Shown: positions 33,457-42,644, numbered from the stretch's first letter. The stretch is DNA of 64,000 bases from CAWUEX02 sp038148375 (GCA_038148375.1 JAYQVH010000012.1:36337-100336), one strand, 5' to 3'. The notes: generated from the sequence alone by a model not told the origin. Program-made: numbers and translations.

Positions 33457-34302
33457 TCAGACCTTTACCGTGCCCAGGTAAACGCTGTCCGCACCCATAT
33501 CGAACTGAACCGACTGGCTGCTGCCTGCAGCAAGGCTGATGTGAAGCTCATAGGCGCCGGAATTGGGTTCAATTCCGTCGATCTTGAACTCGCCGAACAC
33601 GTCTGTCGTGGCGGTGGCAACGTCTTGGCCGTCTTTTTTGAGCACGACTTCCGCACCGTCGGCGCATTCTTCGACGCCGTCGATGACGGCTGCGACCGAG
33701 GCGCCGACAAAACACTTCGTCATGAGATGAAGGTTTTTGTAATAGATGCGTGGCTTGGTCCCGAGCTCAGGCTGACGCACGTCTAACTTTTCATCCTCCG
33801 CGAGGCGCTTCATTTCCGCGTCGGAGACCTTCACGGTCCGAAAGGCCTCCGTTGGGCAACTTTGCTGCACGCGCGGCGCTGGCCATCCGTCGTCTAGAAG
33901 ATGCGCGTCAAAAATCCAGGCCTGGGGAATCTGCTTTTCCTCGTTCCAAAACACCGCACCATAAGGACAAGCATCGACGATCTCTTTCTGGCCCTTGGAT
34001 TTCACCGGATCGATGATGACGATGCCATCGGCGCGCTTCGTAATCGCGCCATCTTTCGCCACTTTCATGCACGGTGCGTCGTCGCAATGATTACACATCA
34101 CCGGCATAAAGCGCGCTTCGGCGATGGGATACTGCCCACGTTCGTGGCGGACAATATCCACCCAGCTATGTTCCTTTTCCGGCTGCGCCGCCGCATAGCC
34201 AGGGAAGTCGTTGCCGATATGCTCGTCTTTGGTCGCCAGAAAACAGTTGCGGCAATTGTCGCACCGGGCGATGTCGACAATCAGGTTCCATTTCTTGCTC
34301 AT
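33457..34302 (-). CDS. Transhydroxylase-type small subunit, Fe-S and Cna-B-like domains
   Basis: A 281-residue iron-sulphur subunit. Cysteine clusters CDNCRNC (14-20), CNHCDDAPC and CPYGAVF plus later CPTEAF are those of DMSO-reductase-family beta subunits, enough for about three 4Fe-4S clusters. After residue about 195 comes a beta-sandwich tail (GASVAAVIDG, GQDVATATTDVFGEFKIDG) of the Cna-B/transthyretin type; the small subunit of Pelobacter pyrogallol-phloroglucinol transhydroxylase has such a tail. No signal peptide. It overlaps the large-subunit gene by ATGA, so the two form one complex. Confidence 0.9.
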   Translation of the reverse strand: MSKKWNLIVDIARCDNCRNCFLATKDEHIGNDFPGYAAAQPEKEHSWVDIVRHERGQYPIAEARFMPVMCNHCDDAPCMKVAKDGAITKRADGIVIIDPVKSKGQKEIVDACPYGAVFWNEEKQIPQAWIFDAHLLDDGWPAPRVQQSCPTEAFRTVKVSDAEMKRLAEDEKLDVRQPELGTKPRIYYKNLHLMTKCFVGASVAAVIDGVEECADGAEVVLKKDGQDVATATTDVFGEFKIDGIEPNSGAYELHISLAAGSSQSVQFDMGADSVYLGTVKV

Positions 34303-37259
34303 TCCGCGGCCTCCCGGTGCGGCCAGGGATCAACCCCGGCCCACTTCTCCACCTGGATCAGCGTTGTGTTCGGCTTAATGCTGTGTGTCATTTCAGTCAT
34401 GTTCTCGCTCGGATTGAGCATATTCACGCACCCGCCGAGATCGGTGGAGTTGCCGGGCTCACCGGCAGGACGGTATTCCGCAGACGCCGTCGGCGCGCTG
34501 ACCACGCCTGGGCGGACGCGGTCGGTAACGTAGGCAGCGCATACCACCGACGCACGATCATTAAAGAGGCGGATCAGATCGTCGCTCTGAATACCGCGCG
34601 CTTCCGCATCCTGGCGGTTGATGACCGCAACCAGGTACTCTTCACCATCGACCCGCACGCGGTGATCCTTGATGTCGCGGATCGTGCAGCCTTTTTCGTC
34701 CCCCATAATATGGAAGGGATAGCGCGTATGAGGACTGAGCAATTGGATCGGGTAGCCTTTGAATTTTTCATCCCGCTCTGGACTTTCGTAGGTCGGCATA
34801 TACTTGTTCAGCGGCGGGCGGCCTGAATCGTCGATATTGTTAAGAGTGCTGGCGATGAATTCAAACTTCCCGGATGGGGTTTGCAAACCATCTCCCCATT
34901 CACCGACGTAATCTGACGGCAATGGATAGGGCTCCGGCGTATCTTTTTTGCGGCCTTCGTAGAACCAACGGTTGCCCACTGGCGCCCGCGCCCCTTCGGA
35001 AACGGGCGGGACAACGTAGTACCCCTTCTTGAGGAATTGCTTCCAGGACATGAATTTCGACATGTCGGAAGAATCGAATGCGCGTTTACACCAATCGAGT
35101 TCCGTATTGCCGCCCTCGGAATACATCGCGCCCAAATTAAGGCGCTCGCAGATGGCAAGGAAGATGTCGTAGTCGGACTTGGATTCGCCCAACGGCTCAA
35201 TGCACTTGTGCTGGAGGGAGATAACGCGATGGTTGTTCATAGAGTACATGTGATGCACATACCCGGCGCCAACATTGTACCACTCGCCGATGTCCCAATG
35301 CTCGAACACAGTACAAGCCGGAAGGATGACGTCGGCGAACTTGGTTTCCCCTTCCCACCAGATCGACTGGTTGACGACAAAAGGCAGGTTTTCCGATTGG
35401 TACATTTTAACGTACCGGCTGGAGTCCACCTGCGTGCCCAATGACGAACTGCCGTACTTGTACATCATCTCGATTTTATGATGGCCCGGCGCCGGGTAAC
35501 CGGTGCGCAGGAATTGCCCCTGCACCGTCGACACATCGGTGAGGAAGGCGGTCGCCTTACCTTCCAAAATCGCTTCCGGAATGAATTTGCGCGGTATGGA
35601 CTGACGCACGGTGCTCATGGTCACGACGTGCGGCATACGCTGGTAGTTGTTGGCAGCGTTGGCACTTTGCACCAACTCGCCAGACATCCCGCCTTCCGCA
35701 TAGCCGGGGAAATAGAAGGAGAAATCCAACGGTGAACCGAACTGCAAATTGCCGAAGTTGACACCCGGCCGGCCGTAGCCCTGCATCGCGCCCAGAATAG
35801 TCATCATACGCGCCCACTGGGCGCCCATTGGACCGCGCCCGGCTCCGCCTAGGCCGCAGCCCCAGCTGCCGGCGCCGAGATAGGTTTTTTTACGGCCCCA
35901 TTCACGGGCGAGAGCGCGCACATCGCGCGCCGGAATACCGGTTTCCTTTTCCTGCCACTCGGGCGACTTCGGCTCGTTATCCGTGCGCCCGAGAATGTAA
36001 TCCTTCCATTCGTCGAAGCCGACGGACCGGTTTTCCACGAAGTCTTTGTCGTAGAGATCCTCGGTGATCCAAACATGACAGAGTGCCTGGGCCAGCGCGG
36101 CGTCCGTGCCGGGCTTGGGCGCGATCCATTTCCCGCCCATAAGCGCAGCGGTGTGATTGAGATACGGATCGATGTGAACGAACTTGATGCCGAGTTCCTT
36201 GGCCCAGGCCCGCCGCACGGTACCGTCGTAACCGTACGTCTTGTCCGGATCGCTCGACCAGAACACCATCATCTCCGCCTCTTGGAGACAGTCCTCGACG
36301 GTGCCGTAAAATTCTGGCGTGCCGAGGCGCATGCTATTGCCCCAGTGATGCATGGCGCCCCAGAACCAGCCTTCCCAGCTGTCAGGACTGCCCATCTGCT
36401 TGGTACAGCCGAGCAGATTGGTGAACCGGCCCATGGCGCTGAGATAATGTCCGAAGTTGCCCCACTGATGATGCGAGCCGGTGGCAGCAAAAATACTGCC
36501 GCGGCCCTTAGCCTTGGAGCGTTTGATTTCCTTGACCACGATGTCGAGCGCTTCGTCCCAGCTGATGCGCACGAATTCCGATTTCCCACGGTTTTGAATA
36601 TTACGCTCGCCGTCGACGTCGAAGTCGACGCGCTTCATCGGATGGAGAATGCGGTCTTCTGAATAGACCAAAGACTTGAGACACAAGCCGTGAGCAGCCA
36701 ATGACGTCTTGCGCGGTGGCGTGAACGTCTTACCGCGCGCCTTGATTGACCATGACGGAGCATCATCGTCGTCGAAATCAATCGGCGTGATACGAATGAT
36801 CTTGCCGTCTTTGACGTAAACGAAGATCGGGCCGCCGTTGGTGCCATTTGTATAGCGGGTGACACCGTTGCCCATGTCCGTGCCGCTTTTCCAGCCGACC
36901 GTCGTCATATATGTGAGCGTGGATGCGAACCAAACAACCAATTCATCTGGACCGCTCATGCCGACCTTAAAATTCTTGGCGGCGTCGATGCGGGTGAGCT
37001 GATCGAAGGGCGGGGTCAGAAACTCAGCGGCGATCCGGGCATTCTGGAAAAAGATCGAGACATCCGGATTGGCGTGTATGCCCGATCCGGTCTTGATCTT
37101 TCCTTTCTGAAACTGAATCCACCGCCCGATGGAGTCATCCTGCAGCTTGAACTGAGCGATGATATCCCGTTCTTTGATCCGTTCCGCGTAGGCGGGATAA
37201 ATGCGGGCTGCGAGCCTAAGCGCCTGAACAAGACCCCACAGAATAACTGAAAATTTCAT
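34299..37259 (-). CDS. Molybdopterin transhydroxylase-like large subunit with N-terminal SCP2-like domain
   Basis: A 986-residue molybdenum enzyme of the DMSO-reductase family, closest in layout to pyrogallol-phloroglucinol transhydroxylase and resorcinol hydroxylase. It lacks an N-terminal Fe-S Cys motif, as that group does. His263 in GSHHQWG, and Asp293-Ser294 in GSPDSWEG, stand 30 and 1 residues apart, the spacing I recall for His144, Asp174 and Mo-ligand Ser175 of the Pelobacter enzyme. The first 120 residues are extra: a hydrophobic helix (4-20) and a domain reading like SCP2 sterol carriers (DDSIGRWIQFQKGKI, PDVSIFF, VGMSGPDELVVWF). Strong Shine-Dalgarno AGGAGG. Probably cytoplasmic, perhaps membrane-attached. 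Confidence 0.9.
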   Translation of the reverse strand: MKFSVILWGLVQALRLAARIYPAYAERIKERDIIAQFKLQDDSIGRWIQFQKGKIKTGSGIHANPDVSIFFQNARIAAEFLTPPFDQLTRIDAAKNFKVGMSGPDELVVWFASTLTYMTTVGWKSGTDMGNGVTRYTNGTNGGPIFVYVKDGKIIRITPIDFDDDDAPSWSIKARGKTFTPPRKTSLAAHGLCLKSLVYSEDRILHPMKRVDFDVDGERNIQNRGKSEFVRISWDEALDIVVKEIKRSKAKGRGSIFAATGSHHQWGNFGHYLSAMGRFTNLLGCTKQMGSPDSWEGWFWGAMHHWGNSMRLGTPEFYGTVEDCLQEAEMMVFWSSDPDKTYGYDGTVRRAWAKELGIKFVHIDPYLNHTAALMGGKWIAPKPGTDAALAQALCHVWITEDLYDKDFVENRSVGFDEWKDYILGRTDNEPKSPEWQEKETGIPARDVRALAREWGRKKTYLGAGSWGCGLGGAGRGPMGAQWARMMTILGAMQGYGRPGVNFGNLQFGSPLDFSFYFPGYAEGGMSGELVQSANAANNYQRMPHVVTMSTVRQSIPRKFIPEAILEGKATAFLTDVSTVQGQFLRTGYPAPGHHKIEMMYKYGSSSLGTQVDSSRYVKMYQSENLPFVVNQSIWWEGETKFADVILPACTVFEHWDIGEWYNVGAGYVHHMYSMNNHRVISLQHKCIEPLGESKSDYDIFLAICERLNLGAMYSEGGNTELDWCKRAFDSSDMSKFMSWKQFLKKGYYVVPPVSEGARAPVGNRWFYEGRKKDTPEPYPLPSDYVGEWGDGLQTPSGKFEFIASTLNNIDDSGRPPLNKYMPTYESPERDEKFKGYPIQLLSPHTRYPFHIMGDEKGCTIRDIKDHRVRVDGEEYLVAVINRQDAEARGIQSDDLIRLFNDRASVVCAAYVTDRVRPGVVSAPTASAEYRPAGEPGNSTDLGGCVNMLNPSENMTEMTHSIKPNTTLIQVEKWAGVDPWPHREAAE

Positions 37260-37272
37260 GCATCCTCCTCAG

Positions 37273-37293
37273 TTCGGCAACACGGTTGCCGGA
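37273..37293 (-). promoter_or_regulatory. Hairpin just before the transhydroxylase ribosome-binding site
   Basis: Seven base pairs CGGCAAC/GTTGCCG (37275-37281 with 37285-37291), extendable by two, close a 3-base loop immediately 5' of the AGGAGG of the large-subunit gene on the minus strand. It could affect translation or mRNA stability. The rest of the 243-bp gap to 37502 shows no gene or clear terminator. Confidence 0.35.
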
Positions 37294-37502
37294 CCCCCGT
37301 GCGCCCATATTGTGGCGTGCGAAGCGCTACTTTCCTCAAGCCTATATGGTCGGGCAATGCCGCGGCAAGACTAGGATCGCCGGAGAGTTATGCAGTCTGA
37401 GCAAGGCTCCTTCCCGCCAATATGGGTGTAACGGTGAGAACCGGACTTGTCGATAAAGGTCTGTAGAGTATTTGGTCGGGAAGATGCGCCGAGAAACGGC
37501 TG

Positions 37503-38468
37503 TCATGGAGAGCAGGATTTATCGACAAACGCCGCGATGGCGCGCGACCAAGGTTCGGGTTCGTCGTAAATGATATGCGTCGTCTTGCCGCTTTCGAACT
37601 CGACATATTCGAAATCGGGCCTGAGTTCCAACACCCGCTGGGTAGCGGTATGCAAGGAATCCCCGGTGTTTGAAACAATCAGCGACGGCACGGAGATATT
37701 TTGGAGCGTAGCGGACATATCGAAGGAAAAAGCGGCGCGGTGGCCGTACCATTCCTTCGGACCAGCCAGATACCATCCAAAGACGGACCATTGCACGCTC
37801 TCAGGTGTCGCGTCCGGAGAAAATAGTCCACTGACGCGCTGCCAGCGCTCGGTAAAGTGTGATCCATCCGCTGCCAGCGGCATCTCATGGCCCTCGACGC
37901 CCTTCAACCGTTGCTGCCGCTCCTCTCCGGTGTAGAGCGGCGGTCCATGCAAGACCATGCATGCAGTACGGTCTGGATGACGCTCGGCGAAACTCGCGGC
38001 GATCGACGCTCCGGTGTGATGCCCGACAATGGCGACGCGGTCCAATCCCAACAACTCAAGCACCGGAAGAATATTGTCAGCATAATCCTCAAGTTCAGGC
38101 GGTGCTGCGGGTATATCCGACAAGCCAAACCCAGGCGTGTCGAGCGCGATAACATCAAACCCCATCTCCGACAGCACCGGCATAGCGGTACCGTACAAAA
38201 TGCCAAACCACGGTGTCTGATGAATGAGGACCAGAGGGATAGCTTTCGGGTCCTCAGGAGCGGTGCGCCAATAGTGAACCTGCCCCATCGGCGTATCGGC
38301 ATAACCGCGTCGCGCCCCTTCGATATGCAGGCCGCTCCACCCACCGTTCGTCGCGTCCGCCGATGCCGTTTTCGATGACCCGCTCATAAAAACTCCAACC
38401 ATCAATGCCGTAAGGAAACCATAAGCCAGTTTCCAAAAGGGGATGGAATGTCTATCTTTCGTATTCAT
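37503..38468 (-). CDS. Exported alpha/beta hydrolase-fold protein with GHHTG elbow
   Basis: A 321-residue alpha/beta-fold protein with an N-terminal membrane or signal segment (about 11-30). The fold is clear: LIHQTPWFG as the oxyanion segment, ALDTPGFGLSD, VAIVGHHTGA as elbow and a late Asp (SNTGDSLHT) and His (KTTHIIYDE). The nucleophile position of the usual GxSxG is His151 (G149-H-H-T-G153), so Ser is missing. Some families use Asp or Cys there; His cannot act as the standard nucleophile, and Thr152 is next to it. Last of a five-gene leftward operon, 38 bp after the kinase gene. Confidence 0.87.
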   Translation of the reverse strand: MNTKDRHSIPFWKLAYGFLTALMVGVFMSGSSKTASADATNGGWSGLHIEGARRGYADTPMGQVHYWRTAPEDPKAIPLVLIHQTPWFGILYGTAMPVLSEMGFDVIALDTPGFGLSDIPAAPPELEDYADNILPVLELLGLDRVAIVGHHTGASIAASFAERHPDRTACMVLHGPPLYTGEERQQRLKGVEGHEMPLAADGSHFTERWQRVSGLFSPDATPESVQWSVFGWYLAGPKEWYGHRAAFSFDMSATLQNISVPSLIVSNTGDSLHTATQRVLELRPDFEYVEFESGKTTHIIYDEPEPWSRAIAAFVDKSCSP

Positions 38469-38506
38469 ATCACACCTATGGTCGCGATACGGTGCGCGAA
38501 AGCTGG

Positions 38507-39508
38507 TTACAATAATCCCAATGCTTTAGCGCGCGTGCGGATTGACGCGGCGAACCATTCCAAACTTCTAAAGCGCAGCGGAAAGTGGCCGATTTGATTC
38601 ACGTTCTTGGCAAACCCCGAAATCAACCGGAATTCCTTCGCCATGACGAAAAGGTCCAAGTGATCCTTTTCGCCTTTTGTTAATGGGCGAACGGACTCAT
38701 ATCCCTCGACAAACTTGTCGGCATAGACAGGATCGAGTTTGCCGTAGTGGTTGCCCCAGACATAACAGCAAATGTCCTGCATCAGGAAATCTTCACCGCT
38801 GTTATCGAAATCGAGCAGAATCGGCGTAGCGTCCTCGCAAATGTGGACATTGTTGAAATGAAAGTCGCCGTGGCCTGGACCAAACGGCAAGTCGCCGGGT
38901 TTGATCGCGGTCATGCGATCGTACAGTTTTTCTGCGACGCACTCGTACAAGGCCATGTCACCGGGCCGGTCCGCAACAAGCTGGCGGAGGAAGGGAAGAT
39001 TGTCGTGGTAATATTTTGGTGAGTTTGTCCGCCGCGGTTCTTCAGGCTTGAAACTCGCTCCTGCGGCGTGCATCCGAGCGAACAAGGCACCGATGTCGAA
39101 GGCCGCTTTCTCCGACGGATTGTCCCCGAATTTTCTACCCTCCGCCCACTCGAACATGGCGACGGCGCGCGGCCCTTCGGGTGCCTGAACCGCAAAAAAT
39201 TTTTCACCGTCATCGGCTGGAATAACGTTGGCGACCGCGATCCCCGCATCTGCGAGGTGTGTCAGAAACTCGGTTTCGTGGGCGACATCCGCAAAACTTC
39301 GCCACCCTGTCCGCCACACGCGGCACGCCCGCCGCTTCCCGCCGCTGACGACTTTGTAGATATCGTTCATGCCGCGATGGATGAGTTCGCAATAGGTGTC
39401 CGGGCTGAGCCCATATTTCTCACGCAGCATTTCCGCTAAATGCACGTGATCTACGATGGAGTGTACGACCCGGATGTCGTACACCCGCATGTCTGGCTGA
39501 AGAGTCAT
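38507..39508 (-). CDS. APH-type small-molecule kinase
   Basis: A 333-residue aminoglycoside-phosphotransferase/homoserine-kinase-like enzyme that would phosphorylate a hydroxylated small molecule with ATP. The Brenner motif GPGHGDFHFNN (catalytic Asp215) and the metal-binding Asp233 in ILLDFDNSGED are intact; the N-lobe has YKVVSGGKRRACRVWR with a possible lysine or arginine for ATP. The context is catabolic (BKACE, ureidoglycolate-lyase-like), so the substrate is more likely a metabolite than an antibiotic. The start is directly adjacent to the stop of the preceding gene. Confidence 0.88.
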   Translation of the reverse strand: MTLQPDMRVYDIRVVHSIVDHVHLAEMLREKYGLSPDTYCELIHRGMNDIYKVVSGGKRRACRVWRTGWRSFADVAHETEFLTHLADAGIAVANVIPADDGEKFFAVQAPEGPRAVAMFEWAEGRKFGDNPSEKAAFDIGALFARMHAAGASFKPEEPRRTNSPKYYHDNLPFLRQLVADRPGDMALYECVAEKLYDRMTAIKPGDLPFGPGHGDFHFNNVHICEDATPILLDFDNSGEDFLMQDICCYVWGNHYGKLDPVYADKFVEGYESVRPLTKGEKDHLDLFVMAKEFRLISGFAKNVNQIGHFPLRFRSLEWFAASIRTRAKALGLL

Positions 39509-40111
39509 CTACGGCTCGATGGCCAGTACAAAGCCGAGTTGTTTCTCGACATTACGTTTTGTCAGGTCGCCGCCTTCGCACTCACCTTGAGCGTCGCCCT
39601 CCTCAAGGTTTGCATTGGTTTCGTTGGTGCAGATGCAGACAAAATGCGTCGGCCCGTCAATCGGAAACGGCACTTCGTGCCAGGTGCCCACCTCCATGAC
39701 CAGACCGCCGGTGCCGTCGAATTCGAACGCCGTGAGCGTATCCGGGTCCGGCAGGTTTGAGCGCCCGTCGTCCCACGAACCGTCCGGCCGACGCGCCGTC
39801 GGTTTACCCAGCACCATGTAGAACGGCTTCCCCGACAGAGGGATAAATGTCTGGGTATGTTTGGTGTGGTACTCCATCCATTTGACCTGCAACGGACGCG
39901 GATTGAAGGACACGAGGTTCAAGCAAAGATCTTCATTGCCATGGAAGTCTGCGGGTTGGGTCACGGTGACGTCAGAGCCGTAGAAATTGATCTTTTCCAG
40001 AACGCTGTCGTCGGGTTCCCCAATCAGGTAGCCGTAGCCTTTCAGGTTTTCCGCTGTCGCCTTTACGGGTTTTATAACCCGGCGCTCAGTTCCGCTCACT
40101 GCCTCTGCCAT
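39509..40111 (-). CDS. Ureidoglycolate lyase-like cupin-fold enzyme
   Basis: A 200-residue protein of the ureidoglycolate lyase (AllA) family, a cupin-type fold. Seen are VKATAENLKGYGYLIG at the start, the motif EYHTKHTQTFIPLSGKPFYMVLG and GTWHEVPFPIDG near the end; the paired histidines fit AllA-type metal or substrate binding. No other purine-degradation gene is present, so it probably acts on a different hydroxy-acid substrate. ATG 40111 has AGGG 8 bases upstream and follows the BKACE stop by 10 bp; longer starts would overlap that gene. Confidence 0.85.
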   Translation of the reverse strand: MAEAVSGTERRVIKPVKATAENLKGYGYLIGEPDDSVLEKINFYGSDVTVTQPADFHGNEDLCLNLVSFNPRPLQVKWMEYHTKHTQTFIPLSGKPFYMVLGKPTARRPDGSWDDGRSNLPDPDTLTAFEFDGTGGLVMEVGTWHEVPFPIDGPTHFVCICTNETNANLEEGDAQGECEGGDLTKRNVEKQLGFVLAIEP

Positions 40112-40121
40112 CGCCATGTCC

Positions 40122-41006
40122 CTACCACTGCAAGCGCAGACCGAGTTTATCACGGGCTTCGGCCGGCGACACCACACGGCCGCCGAGTTCCTCAACAATC
40201 CGCTTTGCTTTGGCGACCAATTGACCGTTCGTCGCGAGCACACCCTTCGACAGGTACAGGTTGTCTTCCAGACCGACGCGGCAATGACCCCCGAGGATCA
40301 TCGCCAGTGCCACCATCGGCATTTGCGCCCGCGATATGCCGAATGCGGCCCACTGAGACCCCGCAGGCAACATCGACTTCAAGGCCAACATAGCTTCAGC
40401 CGTAGCCGGGGCGCCGCTTGGAATTCCCAGGCAGAATTGAAACAGCGGCGGATCAGCGATGAGGCCTTCCTGCACCAGGGTCAGGGCGCTCTGCATTTGC
40501 CCCATATCGAATACTTCGAGTTCCGGCTTAACGCCGAGCTCCCTTGCGCGCCTGGCCATATAGCGCAGGTCCATCAGCCGATTGATGACGACCGTATCCT
40601 CGCCAAAATTCATCGAGCCGCAATCGAGTGTACAAATTTCGGGCTTGAGCTCCTCAATATGGCGGAACCGTTCTTCCGCGCTGACCAGATCGGTATCGAG
40701 TCCAGTCTTGCGGGGGTCGGCATCCGCAAGCTGCATCTGCGCCCCCATGCCGACGGTGAGATTTAGAACGATGTCTGTGCCAGACGCCTTGATCCGGTCC
40801 ACGACACGGCGGAAACACGCCGGGTCCCGCCCGCCCTTCCCGGTGTCCGGGTCGCGAACATGGACATGCACGATAGATGCCCCCGCTTCAGCGGCGTCAA
40901 TCGCGGCGTCGGCGATTTGTTCCGGCGTGACCGGGACGTGCTCGCTCTTGCTAACAGTGTCTCCCGCGCCGGTCAGGGCGCAGGTCAATATGACGTCAGT
41001 GTTCAC
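40122..41006 (-). CDS. BKACE (beta-keto acid cleavage enzyme, DUF849)
   Basis: A 294-residue TIM-barrel enzyme of the BKACE family, which condenses a beta-keto acid with acetyl-CoA and releases acetoacetate, using Zn2+. The metal pair His47-x-His49 (VHVHVRDP) and the late Glu of RVGLEDNLYLSKG are present, as are TCALTGAGDT at the start and SMNFG in the middle. Members serve lysine, carnitine and many unassigned keto acids; the residues deciding specificity cannot be interpreted safely. It starts with GTG, 6 bp after the propeller gene. With the kinase and lyase it outlines a short catabolic route to acetoacetate. Confidence 0.94.
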   Translation of the reverse strand: MNTDVILTCALTGAGDTVSKSEHVPVTPEQIADAAIDAAEAGASIVHVHVRDPDTGKGGRDPACFRRVVDRIKASGTDIVLNLTVGMGAQMQLADADPRKTGLDTDLVSAEERFRHIEELKPEICTLDCGSMNFGEDTVVINRLMDLRYMARRARELGVKPELEVFDMGQMQSALTLVQEGLIADPPLFQFCLGIPSGAPATAEAMLALKSMLPAGSQWAAFGISRAQMPMVALAMILGGHCRVGLEDNLYLSKGVLATNGQLVAKAKRIVEELGGRVVSPAEARDKLGLRLQW

Positions 41007-41012
41007 TTAGCC

Positions 41013-42644
41013 CTAACCGCCGGTGAGCGTAATTTTAACGATGCTGTTGTCTCCGCCACAGCTGACGAAGATCGCACCGCTGCTGTCGACGGCGATGCCG
41101 ATGGTCGTATTCTCCGGCAAGTCATGATGATCGAGGGAGACGGGTAAACCATGGGCGAGAACGGTCCGCGTATCCGTGGCGAGATCTATCGCTGTCACCG
41201 TACCCTTCGCCGGTTCGACGACGGCGATGCGGCCATCGCGCATTGCAGCCATACCTAAAGGGTTGATCAGACCGCCGACCAATTCCGTTCGGCGTCCCGT
41301 TTTCAGATCGACCCGGCTGATCGTTCCGGACGCGATCTCCGACACAAGAACCGTTTCATCGTTCTCAAGGACGACGGCGACCGGTTCATTCAGACCCGAA
41401 GCAACATCCTCAAACGTTTCGCCGGACAGCCGCAGGAGCTTGCCGCTATCTGCATCGGCGATGATGGCATCGCCAGAGCGGGTCAGCACCACTCCACGAG
41501 GGGATTTGATGTCGCGGCTTTGAAAAATGACATTATTGGTCTTGCGGTCAATCTTTCGGATCGCGGCATAATTGCCGTAAGTCGTGACAACTATGTCGTC
41601 GTTCGCCGCAAGCGCGGACGAGGCGCCCGGACTCCACATTTCCGGTTCGCGATTGATCTCCGCTGTGTCCGGATCGAGAAAGCGGTAGCCGAAGGGGTCG
41701 GCGATTAAAATCGCTTCTTCACCGGCAAATGTCGTGGTTGCCATGCCAAGCGGTACGGTGAACGACCCCTCGGTCACGGTCCAACTGTCCATCGATTCCG
41801 GGTCAAAGCCGATAAGGCCGCTGACCGCGAGAGCGGCCATGTAAATGGTGCCGTCGTCGGCGATGGTCAGGTTGTCGAGCGGCGGGGGAAATGAAGCGTA
41901 TATTCTAGACGTGCCGGATTTCACATCCGTTACCCAGAGATCGCCGGTGACATAGTCCACGTTCCAGACGTCTCCGCTGGCATCGACCTTCGTTGCGGCC
42001 GTCGTCCCCACGTCATCGGCAATGACCTCGAATTCGCCCGTGTCGACATCAATGGCAAACAACTCGTTTGTACCGAAGTGCGGCGAATACAAACGTCCGT
42101 CGGGACCGAATCCAAAACCGTTGAGACGCCCTTTGTTCTTAGCCACCACGCGCGGCGGCTTATCGCCGATGACATCCAACTCCCACAATGCGTTTTCACC
42201 CGCTCCGGACTGGGCCGTAAACAGCCGACCGTCTTTGTTGAACGCTATCGGATTAACGCGGGGGGCATTTGCCAAGATCACTTCTGGCATACCGCCCGGG
42301 CGCTGCATGCGAATCTCGCCGGTGGTTTGCGCCGTCCAGGCGAGGATTCCCTCCGCCGGCGTTCCGGCAGGCCCGACCGCGACATCGTCGGATTCGCCGT
42401 ACGGCGACGGCACGGCGACAGTAACAAAACCGGATTGCGGATCAATCCGATAGACCGCTAGGGCGTGGATGCTGGTGCCGTAGACCATTCCATCAGGGCC
42501 GAGGTCGATTCCCTCGATCGCTTGCATCACCGACCCAGGCACGAAAAGCTCCACCCTCGCCTCTTCACCTTGCGCCACCGCAAGTAAGCTGGCGCTCGTC
42601 GCGAGGGCAACTCCAACTCCCAGGTAAATACGCTTGCACCACAT
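41013..42644 (-). CDS. Secreted NHL/SMP-30-like beta-propeller
   Basis: A 543-residue periplasmic protein with a signal peptide (1-25, SASLLAVAQ) and repeated propeller blades, each of the type LxxPxGVVLxxSGDAIIADADSGKLLRL. The blade phrases GLNGFGFGPDGRLYSPHFG, NLTIADDGTIYMAAL and NEPVAVVLENDETVLVSE match SMP-30/gluconolactonase and Vgb-type propellers. A lactonase activity or simply a ligand scaffold are both possible; metal ligands cannot be assigned reliably. First gene of the leftward operon; Shine-Dalgarno CGGAGA 9 bases before the ATG. Divergent from the cupin cluster. Confidence 0.87.
   Translation of the reverse strand: MWCKRIYLGVGVALATSASLLAVAQGEEARVELFVPGSVMQAIEGIDLGPDGMVYGTSIHALAVYRIDPQSGFVTVAVPSPYGESDDVAVGPAGTPAEGILAWTAQTTGEIRMQRPGGMPEVILANAPRVNPIAFNKDGRLFTAQSGAGENALWELDVIGDKPPRVVAKNKGRLNGFGFGPDGRLYSPHFGTNELFAIDVDTGEFEVIADDVGTTAATKVDASGDVWNVDYVTGDLWVTDVKSGTSRIYASFPPPLDNLTIADDGTIYMAALAVSGLIGFDPESMDSWTVTEGSFTVPLGMATTTFAGEEAILIADPFGYRFLDPDTAEINREPEMWSPGASSALAANDDIVVTTYGNYAAIRKIDRKTNNVIFQSRDIKSPRGVVLTRSGDAIIADADSGKLLRLSGETFEDVASGLNEPVAVVLENDETVLVSEIASGTISRVDLKTGRRTELVGGLINPLGMAAMRDGRIAVVEPAKGTVTAIDLATDTRTVLAHGLPVSLDHHDLPENTTIGIAVDSSGAIFVSCGGDNSIVKITLTGG

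Noticed and set aside
34299..37259. Nitrate reductase, formate dehydrogenase or DMSO reductase
   Set aside because: No N-terminal Fe-S Cys motif and no Tat signal; His, Asp and Ser spacing and the Cna-B-like tail of the small subunit fit the transhydroxylase group better.
38507..39508. APH-type gene as an antibiotic-resistance determinant
   Set aside because: The motif is shared by many metabolite kinases, and the gene is embedded in a catabolic operon with no mobile element nearby.
39509..40111. Purine/allantoin degradation locus
   Set aside because: Only the AllA-like gene is present; no allantoinase, allantoate hydrolase or urate oxidase occurs in the window.
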